DNA from: Flavobacteriales bacterium
GTDB taxonomy: Bacteria > Bacteroidota > Bacteroidia > Flavobacteriales_D > Sanyastnellaceae
DNA: 37,496 bases
Direction: 5' to 3'
Assembly (NCBI GenBank): GCA_019694805.1
Contig: JAIBBG010000030.1
Coordinates: forward strand, 1 to 37,496
The notes under the pieces were generated by a model, which worked only from the letters and a program-made list of their open reading frames with translations, did no database searches and had not been told where the DNA came from. This document shows, one piece after another, positions 1 to 8,000 of the stretch. The position numbers and the translations under genes were made by a program. Position 1 is the stretch's first letter. Every line of letters begins with the position of its first letter.

Positions 1-1
1 A

Positions 2-88
2 ATGAAACACTTGGGTCAGTTATCTGCTTTGAGTGATTTGAAGTTTGCCGTTGGTGAAGAATGGAAAACGAGGGCGAAAATTTGTTAG
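2..88 (+). CDS. Possible 3' end of an upstream gene (partial)
   Basis: An open frame enters from the left edge and stops with TAG at 86-88, giving 28 readable residues that begin MKHLGQLSALSDLK and end TRAKIC. The ATG at position 2 could be an internal Met or a chance start. No family is recognisable. It lies 72 nt upstream of the beta-helix gene. It is listed only because the frame is open to the window edge. Confidence 0.25.
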   Translation: MKHLGQLSALSDLKFAVGEEWKTRAKIC

Positions 89-160
89 AACTTGCCTAAA
101 CTATTCGTGTCAGTACAGATGTATGCAAACAATTAATCAATCCAATAAATAACTCAAAAA

Positions 161-1237
161 ATGAAAACGATTCTACTTTTTGCGGCTACGCTGGTGAGCA
201 ATCTGGCGTTAGCTACTATCTTCACAGTTTCCAATAATCCATCGATTCCGGCTCAATACACCGATTTGGCTGCTGCTCAGACAGTGGCTGAAGCTGGTGA
301 CACCATACAGATTGCTGGTTCTACGACTTCTTACAACTATTTCAATTGCACAAAATCACTTCATATCGTAGGTCCAGGCTGGGGCGGACCTGGTGTAGCT
401 GCCACTTTGTATGGATTAACGTTTTCAGCAGGTAGCGCTGGCTCTATCGTTGAGGGTGTGTCGCTTCAAGGCACGAATTATGTCAATTCTGCCAATATCA
501 CTATTCATGATTGTTACGTTCAGGATTTGTACATCTATGCATCAGCTTCCAATCTTCTCGTAAGAAATTGTGTGGGTTTCCTTTCATTACAGAACGTTGG
601 TTCTGCTGCTGGAACGGTCTTTGCTAACTGCTTGTTCAACTACAAAGACACCTCATACGACACGGGTAATCCTAATGTGTATATTGATGGTAACAACAGT
701 CCGATGGACTATGCTGCAACATTCACAAATTGCACTTTCTACAAAGTTGGATTTCATGAACTATACAACATGCAAATGCAAAACTGCGTGTTGTACAGCG
801 TGAATGCGACAAATGCATACTACAGCAATACAGCAGGTAATGTTTGCAATAACTGCACATTCGCTAATAATTTGCTGACATGTCCTTCTTGTTCTTTGAA
901 TGAAGTAACTGGTTCTCCATCACTCGTGGATAACCTGGGTAATGCAACAAATCAGTTTGTAAGTGCTCCTCAGACGCCTAATGCTTTTGCAAGCAGCAGT
1001 ACGCCATTGTCACAAATGAACTTCAGTTTGATCGCTTCAAGTCCGGGTATCAACGCTGGTACTGATGGCGGTACTGTGGGTATTCAAGGTGGCGCATATC
1101 CTTTCAACGCCAATAGCGTGTATGGTGGTTTGAGCGGCGTTGTACCTTATGTATCTACTTTCATCATCAACAATCCGGTTATCCCACAAGGTGGAACTTT
1201 GGATATTCAAGGAACTTCTGTAATACCTGGAAACTAA
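161..1237 (+). CDS. Secreted right-handed beta-helix protein
   Basis: This 358-residue protein has a Sec signal peptide (MKTILLFAATLVSNLALA). The body is rich in short N/C/T strands of the kind FANCLF, FTNCTF and MQNCVLYS, the turn pattern of pectate-lyase-like parallel beta-helices (roughly residues 45-290). No catalytic motif is visible, so a structural or binding role is as likely as polysaccharide lyase activity. The C-terminal ~35 residues (GLSGVVPYV... then IPQGGTLDIQGT) match the tail of the beta-helix protein at 10372-11376. That tail replaces a T9SS domain, so the route to the surface is unclear. The stop overlaps the next start as TAATG, indicating translational coupling to the repeat protein at 1237. 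The beta-helix call is made from pattern, not from a search. Confidence 0.82.
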   Translation: MKTILLFAATLVSNLALATIFTVSNNPSIPAQYTDLAAAQTVAEAGDTIQIAGSTTSYNYFNCTKSLHIVGPGWGGPGVAATLYGLTFSAGSAGSIVEGVSLQGTNYVNSANITIHDCYVQDLYIYASASNLLVRNCVGFLSLQNVGSAAGTVFANCLFNYKDTSYDTGNPNVYIDGNNSPMDYAATFTNCTFYKVGFHELYNMQMQNCVLYSVNATNAYYSNTAGNVCNNCTFANNLLTCPSCSLNEVTGSPSLVDNLGNATNQFVSAPQTPNAFASSSTPLSQMNFSLIASSPGINAGTDGGTVGIQGGAYPFNANSVYGGLSGVVPYVSTFIINNPVIPQGGTLDIQGTSVIPGN

Positions 1238-3393
1238 TGAAGACTATTATCACAGCGATATTTTGTTTGCTGTTGAGTATAGCTTCATCCGCTCAAATTA
1301 TTGCAGCGGAAGGGTTTTTCGATACAGATCCTGGAGTTGGTAATGGCACGCCATTGACTGTTACACCTAATGGATCAGTTACAGATTTCAGCAGCAATAT
1401 GGCCTCAGGTCTTTCCTCAGGCGTACATACTTTATTCGTGCGTACTTGTGCTTCTTCTCACTTATGGAGCGTTCCAAAAGGACGGCCGGTCATTGTTGAC
1501 CAGCAACCTTTTCTACCTCCTCAGGTGATAGAAATTGACAAGTGTGAATACTTTATCGGAGTGGATCCAGGGGTTGGTAATGGTACTGATGTACCGATTA
1601 CCCTGAACGCTTCTGAAGCAAGTATTACTGAGAGCATTTTGATTAATCTTACTCCCGGATTCTATTACATCTCACTCAGGTTTCGCTCTACCGAAATGGT
1701 TTGGAGCGTTCCAAGAACCAGAGCGTTTTATGTGAGAAATGAAGACAATGAACAGATAGCAGAAGAAATTGTGGAAGCAGAGTACTTCATTGGCAATTCC
1801 GATCCGGGACCAGGTAATGGTAATCAATTGCCTATAGCAAGTATTGGCGATCCAGTGAGTTTTACCACTTCAGTGGTAACTGATTTGCAACCGGGAATTC
1901 ACTCGTTGAATATCCGTTTTAAATCTACTGCTGGACTGTGGTCCGTTGTTCGTAGCAGATATTTCAATGTCATTGACCAAGAAGGTAGCATGCTCGCAGA
2001 AGAAATTGTAGCTGCGGAGTATTTTGTAGATGCTGATCCGGGTGTTGGTCAAGGTACATCGTTTGATCTGGCGAATACTGGTCAAAGTATTGAATTCGCA
2101 CATGCTGCATTGATGTCAGCAGGTTTGGGCACACATATTCTTTTTGTGCGTACCAAATCTGATAGAAACATTTGGAGTGTACCTCGTGGCAGGGCGTTCA
2201 TCGTGACGAATGATCCGCTTTATCCTGTGAATGAAATCGTGTATGCAGAATATTATTTTGATTCTGATCCGGGAGAAGGCAATGGTATCGCCATGGCCAT
2301 CGTCGAAGGCAGTATTGTACCATTAGATGGCACAATTCCAACAACAGGATTAAATCCGGGACAACATACACTATACGTGCGTGTTCGATCTAATCTGGAT
2401 ATCTGGAGCGAAATCGCTTCTCAGACATTCATCATCACTTCTGATGTTCCATTCTTTGACATTACCCCGCAGAATCCAACTTGCAGTGATACCAACGATG
2501 GACAAATCGCGGTGGAAGTCTTTGGTGGAAATCCACCTTATGTCTATACATGGGATGGTGTGATCGGTAGCGAGACATTATCTGGAGTTGCGGATGGAGA
2601 CTATCATCTTGTCGTAACTGGAACTGATAATGAAGTCGTACTTGATACCGTCATAGCGGTCGTTGCACCATCACCATTGACCTATGAGTTGGTAGAGACG
2701 GATGCTTTGTGTTTTGGAGCCAATAACGGATCTGCTGAATTATCTACCAGTGGTGGTACGGGCGATGCCATAGTCGATTGGAATGGCGTTGATCCAACAC
2801 AATTGAGTGCTGGTAGTTATGATTTTAGCGTGACTGATGAGAATGGTTGTGCTACAACTGGCACAGCGATCATCTCACAACCTGCTGCACTCAGCGCGAC
2901 GAATACAGTAGTTCCAACTACGACGTCGACAAGTTGTGATGGTTCTATCACGGTTGATCCAGCCGGTGGCACACCACCTTACAGTTACGACTGGACACCG
3001 GATGCGCCGGATTCAGATCAAATTACCGATTTGTGTAACGGAACGTATAGTGTCATTATCACAGATGCCAATGATTGTGCTTACGAAATGAGTGGTGTAT
3101 TGATCACTGTTGGTGTTGCATCATTGCCTCAAAACGAAGTGGGCATCATGATCAGTCCAAATCCAGGTAATGGATTATTCTTAGTAACTGTGAAGTCGTC
3201 ATCAACAGTGGATGTATCTTGGAATGTGCTTGATGCACAGGGTAAGGTCATCGCAACTTCTATAAGGAACACCAGTGTTTCTGGGGAGAATAAAATGACT
3301 GTTGATTTGACCGCATTTGCGAATGGAGTATACTATTTACAGATGATGATCGATCATCAAGTGATGACTCAACAGTTGATCATTGAGAAATGA
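1237..3393 (+). CDS. T9SS-secreted surface protein with five EYF-DPG repeats and SprB repeats
   Basis: This 718-residue protein has a signal peptide (MKTIITAIFCLLLSIASSAQ). It is followed by five ~75-85 residue repeats (about residues 22-410). Each opens with a version of AEYF.D.DPGVGNGT and closes with a GxHxLxVRxxSxxxxWSVPRxRxFxV strand pair. Next come three SprB-type repeats (~415-635), recognisable by C...DG...GG.PPY.Y.W...DG.Y.V.VTD..GC. The protein ends in a Por/T9SS type A sorting domain (ISPNPGNGLF ... QQLIIEK). Known family knowledge: SprB repeats occur in gliding and adhesion surface proteins exported by T9SS. The DPG repeat recurs in Bacteroidota surface proteins, but I know no assigned function. 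Likely role, by inference: cell-surface adhesin or structural protein acting with the coupled beta-helix protein. Start chosen at the TAATG overlap. Confidence 0.88.
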   Translation: MKTIITAIFCLLLSIASSAQIIAAEGFFDTDPGVGNGTPLTVTPNGSVTDFSSNMASGLSSGVHTLFVRTCASSHLWSVPKGRPVIVDQQPFLPPQVIEIDKCEYFIGVDPGVGNGTDVPITLNASEASITESILINLTPGFYYISLRFRSTEMVWSVPRTRAFYVRNEDNEQIAEEIVEAEYFIGNSDPGPGNGNQLPIASIGDPVSFTTSVVTDLQPGIHSLNIRFKSTAGLWSVVRSRYFNVIDQEGSMLAEEIVAAEYFVDADPGVGQGTSFDLANTGQSIEFAHAALMSAGLGTHILFVRTKSDRNIWSVPRGRAFIVTNDPLYPVNEIVYAEYYFDSDPGEGNGIAMAIVEGSIVPLDGTIPTTGLNPGQHTLYVRVRSNLDIWSEIASQTFIITSDVPFFDITPQNPTCSDTNDGQIAVEVFGGNPPYVYTWDGVIGSETLSGVADGDYHLVVTGTDNEVVLDTVIAVVAPSPLTYELVETDALCFGANNGSAELSTSGGTGDAIVDWNGVDPTQLSAGSYDFSVTDENGCATTGTAIISQPAALSATNTVVPTTTSTSCDGSITVDPAGGTPPYSYDWTPDAPDSDQITDLCNGTYSVIITDANDCAYEMSGVLITVGVASLPQNEVGIMISPNPGNGLFLVTVKSSSTVDVSWNVLDAQGKVIATSIRNTSVSGENKMTVDLTAFANGVYYLQMMIDHQVMTQQLIIEK

Positions 3394-3443
3394 TAACGCT
3401 GCTGTCAAAAATAAATTGAACTCTAAAATAGAGTAGTGGTAAT

Positions 3444-3474
3444 AAAAAGCCGCATCGTGAGATGCGGCTTTTTT
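3444..3474 (+). terminator. Rho-independent terminator of the first surface cassette
   Basis: A perfect 8-bp stem GCCGCATC/GATGCGGC (3449-3456 and 3461-3468) closes a GTGA tetraloop. It is preceded by five A and followed by six T. It lies 50 nt after the stop of the repeat protein. Confidence 0.92.
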
Positions 3475-3673
3475 GTTTTATCGAAGTGGGCGGATATTTC
3501 AGTCCATCGAACAATCATTCCATAACACTTTCGGGATGGAACTTAAACTTTTTCAGTGATTGAATGGCTGTAATCTGAACTACAAGGTAGATGCTTCGAA
3601 ATAGTCTAGGAGTGTCGATGTCTAAAATTCGAAAAAAGTTCTTTCTTAGAGGAGGTGAAAGAAACGTAGTGAT

Positions 3674-3934
3674 TTGTATTCAATCGGCCTACAAGACGAA
3701 CAATTAAACCCAGATCATTTCAATCGCATTCAGATTTCCGTGGATCGTGTGAGTCAGATTCAAAGCGCTGTAGAGAAACTGTATCGAATCAAAACTGAGG
3801 GGCTGGAATGTGTTTGTGCTGAATGGTGTCAAGAACCAATGCATCCATGCAAAGGAACCAACAAAGAAGGTAGGCAATGTGTGAGAATGACAGTCAATGC
3901 GCGTAAGTGTAGTTATCAGCATGCGGGTAAGTGA
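3674..3934 (+). CDS. Small Cys/His-rich protein, C-x9-C-x9-C-x3-H mini zinc-finger type
   Basis: This is an 86-residue frame with a TTG start; no ATG or GTG is available before the in-frame stop at 3656-3658. The C-terminal 30 residues fit the small motif CKGT.K.GRQC......C.YQH, familiar from short proteins (DUF5763-like) in which three Cys and one His probably bind zinc. The N-terminal half contains a short amphipathic stretch (RIQISVDRVSQIQSAVEKLYRI). A perfect anti-SD-like GGAGGTGA lies at 3651-3658, about 15 nt before the TTG and better placed for a GTG in another frame. A second short ORF (3618-3707, 29 residues from ATG) overlaps the 5' end in another frame. The gene may therefore be frameshifted, or use an unusual start. 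Function is unknown. Confidence 0.5.
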   Translation: MYSIGLQDEQLNPDHFNRIQISVDRVSQIQSAVEKLYRIKTEGLECVCAEWCQEPMHPCKGTNKEGRQCVRMTVNARKCSYQHAGK

Positions 3935-4128
3935 AATGTCAGTTTTGAAACCAGGTTGGATGTGATCAATAGTTCCTGAATTTCTTTCTACATTCTCATT
4001 TGCAGAATGCAATGCCAAGTATTTTCCTATCCATTTTGTTTTTTTGTAGGTTCAAATTATTTTCGTATTGAACTAATATTTCCTAACTATTTTTTATCCT
4101 AAATTTTTACGTCTAACGTTTCATTTAT

Positions 4129-4156
4129 AGCCGCTACTTCCTTAGCGGCGCTTTTT
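4129..4156 (+). terminator. Hairpin terminator upstream of the FISUMP gene
   Basis: GCCGCTA (4130-4136) pairs perfectly with TAGCGGC (4143-4149) across a 6-nt loop, followed by GC and five T (4152-4156). It would end transcription coming from the small Cys/His gene. It sits just 16 nt before the apparent start of the FISUMP frame, which makes that start suspicious. Confidence 0.7.
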
Positions 4157-4171
4157 ACCTATGGTGCTACT

Positions 4172-4810
4172 TTGAATTTTCTAGACACTACTATCAATGC
4201 TCACCAACGTACCGCCAATACTGAAGTGGCTTCTGTTGGCTTGGAGAAGTCAGATGGTGGCATTGCCATTGGTGATCAAATTTGGATGACGGAGAATTTG
4301 AATGTGGACAAATTCCGAAACGGTGATCCTATACCGGAAGCGAAGAGTGATGACGAATGGAAACTTGCAGGAGATCGTCAACAACCAGCATGGTGTAATT
4401 ATGACAATGATCCAAAGAATGGCGAAGTGATGGGAAAATTATACAATTGGTATGCAGTGAATGATCCACGAGGTTTGGCACCGGCAGGTTGGCGTGTGCC
4501 CAATACAGATGATTGGGATATACTCCGCGAAAAACTTGGTGGTCATCTTGAAGCAGACACGAAATTAAGAAGCAAAAAACTATGGAATGATGGAGGCGGC
4601 AATAATGAATCGAAATTTAATGCATTGCCAAATGGTGAACGATCCTATTTCGGCAGCTTCACAGCGAAGGGAAAAGAAGCACATTGGTGGACATCTACAT
4701 ATTATGATGAATCATTGAGTTGGATGTATGTTTTAGATGGTAATAGAATTGAGCCTGTATATACCATCAGACCTTATGGTTGTGCTGTACGATGTATTAA
4801 GGAAAAGTGA
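4172..4810 (+). CDS. FISUMP-domain protein
   Basis: This 212-residue protein is almost entirely one FISUMP domain (Fibrobacter succinogenes major paralogous domain). The diagnostic motifs are IGDQIWMTENLNV, YDNDPKNG..MGKLYNWYAV, GLAPAGWRVP, SKFNALPNGERSYFGSF, HWWTSTYYD and a final CAVRCIKE. FISUMP proteins are usually lipid-anchored or secreted and their function is unknown. The first usable start is TTG at 4172. The same frame stays open upstream to 4103 and encodes a hydrophobic stretch (VSFIAATSLAALFTYG) that resembles a signal-peptide core without a start codon. The 5' end may therefore be mis-called, decayed or sequence-damaged. The domain itself looks intact. Confidence 0.82.
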   Translation: MNFLDTTINAHQRTANTEVASVGLEKSDGGIAIGDQIWMTENLNVDKFRNGDPIPEAKSDDEWKLAGDRQQPAWCNYDNDPKNGEVMGKLYNWYAVNDPRGLAPAGWRVPNTDDWDILREKLGGHLEADTKLRSKKLWNDGGGNNESKFNALPNGERSYFGSFTAKGKEAHWWTSTYYDESLSWMYVLDGNRIEPVYTIRPYGCAVRCIKEK

Positions 4811-5011
4811 GATGAATCTGCATGTGTCAATAATTATGCGATGGTGATTTCGGAAGGAATGCTGCAGTTTTGCTGGAATACAAATGGTCAAGCATCATTT
4901 TTAAGCTTGTCAATTGGAACTTACTGATTCAGCATGATCGTATTAATCTTTTGCCTTACAAATTCATAAATTATTTATAAAACAAGGACAGTACGACAAA
5001 TACGGATATTG

Positions 5012-5071
5012 AATAAAAATAAATTCGCCACCGACCATCCTAGATAATCATAGTAGATGGTCAGTGGCGAA
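5012..5071 (-). terminator. Terminator of the large surface-protein cassette
   Basis: A long inverted repeat has arms at 5024-5039 and 5056-5071: 16 nt with one mismatch, core TTCGCCAC.GACCATC. The loop is 16 nt. Read on the minus strand, the second arm is followed by a T-rich run (complement of 5012-5023). It starts 21 nt beyond the stop of the 1750-residue gene. Confidence 0.85.
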
Positions 5072-5092
5072 TTGTACTCAACGGAAATAACA

Positions 5093-8000
5093 TCAATCTT
5101 TGGTCACAATCAACTTTCTCTGGTATGTTTTTCTTTCTGTTTTTATTTCAATCAAGTAGGATCCTTCGGCATGAGTAGTTAGGTCAAATGACCACTCGTA
5201 ACGCATCAGTGAAGCAGGAGTTTCTCGTTTGGACATCACTGTATTTCCCGCAGCATCATACACTGTCCAAATGATGTATGAGTCTCCATTTTTCAGCATA
5301 ATATGGAAACGACCATTCGATGGATTAGGACTTACTATGAGTTCAGGTATGCTTTGGGTAATTTCCAACTCGCCCAAAGGCACTGTCCAAAAGTTTTCTT
5401 CATTTGTGCAACCATGATCATCTGTGATGCTCGCGGTGTATTCACCAGGACAAAGGTCAACGATGGTCTCACCAGTTTGTGTAGTATTCCATATGATATC
5501 ATATGGAGGTGAGCCACCAGTGACGGACAATGTGATGGCTCCATCACAATTTAATTCAGCAATTGCCGGAACTATTTCCGCGTTGACAACAATCGGCTCA
5601 GGTTCTGTGATGTTCACCATTCCATCTGTTTGACAACCATTCTCATCCGAAATGGTGAAAGGATGAATTCCTGCAGACAATTGCGAAGGGTCTTCGCCTT
5701 GCCAATCGAAGAAAAACGCACCTGTGCCTCCTGTTGCCATCACTACAGCGGAACCATCTTGTCCACCAGGACAATTCACTGGAGTAATAGAAGCCTCGTA
5801 TAGGAGAGGCAGTGGATAGGAGACTTGTATGACGGTATCCAGAACAATTTCTGCATTGACGTCTGTGACTATAAGATGATGATCACCTGCACTAGCGTTG
5901 TATAACGTATCATTCATAATGTTGTCATCCCAAGTGAAAATGAAAGGAGGATTTCCACTCGAGGCACTCACGGATACAAACGCTTCCGAGTAGCTGCATT
6001 CATTTTGATCAATGGTTAAATTGAATACAGGAGGGATATAGACCACATTGATGAGAGTGGTGGCATCTGGCATTTCAGGTTCTCCTTCCACGTTACCTGC
6101 GTTGTCAATGGCTATGGAATAGAAGGCATAAGAAGAACCATTGTGTCCGGTGTAATACACAGCAGTATCATAAACTATTTCCTGCCAAACAGTATATGGT
6201 CCACCATTTTCACTCACATAAATGGAGTAGTGATCAATGGTAGAGATCAAGGAATCAGCTCCTGTCCAGGTGATAAGGAATGTTGAATCTGCCTGCACCT
6301 CATCAAGCGGCAATACGTTACTCCATGGAGCAACCAGATCAATCGTATTCAACCAATCCTCTGTCACGATAGGAGGATTATAGTCGAAATAAATAGATGC
6401 ATGATTGGTAATACTATCACCTGTTTGGAGGCCAGGTTGCGGATTTACTTTAAAATAGACAAAGCCCTGACCACGGCCTGTTGAGTCATTCGGATCAAGG
6501 AAACCGAGTTCCACTTCTTCTGTAAGTTGCATGGTTTGTGGATCGAGAGAAGTAAAATCCCAAGTAGCAATGCCGGTTGTTGGGTCGAAAAACCCATTCG
6601 TTCTCAATAAAAGATTTTTTTCAGGTCTCAGATCAGTATCGACTGTAAACTGTTGTGGTTGATCTTGTGGTATGAATTTGAGTTCATCATCAAAACCGAA
6701 ACCCAAGAATTGGAACGTACTAAAATCGAAATAAGCAGGATTGAGGGTATCAATAACCAAAACCCTTTGAGCAGCTGCTGTTGCTGAATCTGCGTTTTCA
6801 TAGTAAATGGCGTATTCGAAAGTATCATCCAGGTTTTGATAACGAGATGGTCCAACTTTTTCGTTGGGGTCATAGGAGCTTATTCTGTTTGTTGTGAAGC
6901 AAATGGCATCAGGAGGACAAACTCCACAATCAGGCACATATTCGATATTCTCTTCAGGACTAAAATCTGGTAACAAGTGAGTAATGGTGCAACCTGCCTG
7001 ACTCCAATTGAAAAATGGAGATCCAAAAGTATGAACACCAAGAAAGTACAATATTGCTGCTTGTTTGCAAACACTCACTTCAATGCCATCTGATAATTCA
7101 TCAGATGAACAGTGCCCTATTAACTGTTGTAAAAACTGCAAATCGCATATGGTTTTGGCTTGAGGTTGCGAAAAAAATGTATAGCACATTTGGTAGCAAG
7201 TATCATGTCGATTGCAGGGGCCTGAAAATTCATTGTTCCAATCAATATCAATATTTTCGAGGTTATTCCAGCTAAGAAAATTATTTATACCTCCAACGGC
7301 CCATTCAGGATTGCTGCAACCATCCGGTGTAATATTGTCGAAAGGATTTTCTGGATTTCGCACCATGAGTAACTGCAAAGTGTACCCGCTCACGTCTTGA
7401 CAATTATCTCTGCTGCCACCTATGCCTGTTTTAGACCGAATGGGAATGACATATTGAATTCCTGGGCTAATGATACTATCAGCTTGATAAGCTTGAACAG
7501 ATAAATCATAGTTTAAGTTGCCTAATATTATTGGGAGATGATGGAATTGGTACTCAAGGTCTTGATCAACAAAACCTATGTAATCATCAGCATACGACTC
7601 AAGAAGAGTGACAGGCGAATGGATGTCATTGTTTGAGGTGTTTTCATATACTATGAAAAAGGTATGAACACCTCCTGCACGTATTGTATTTCTTCCGAGA
7701 ATTGAAATCTCAACATGACCGGCTATGGATTCTTCAATCGTAAATGATTGCGTATATTTTACACTTGTAGAATCTGAAGTTAAAACTTCGACATCATAAA
7801 GACCAATGTTGGTGCCTACTAGATTAAACCTAGCTGTAACTAAGTCATATGTAGAATTGTAGTAAGAAGTATCGGCAACAATAGCTGGAAACAAACTACT
7901 AGTAAGGGTTACCGTGGGGGAGCCTTCATAAAACTCACCTGCAATTTGCAGAGTGACATAACCATTATTCCCCCCATGATTCGGCGTAACAAAATTGCTG

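Noticed and set aside
5229..5633. Several 60-70 codon plus-strand frames within the large minus-strand surface gene
   Set aside because: They are antisense shadows of a gene with clear domains and have no recognisable features.
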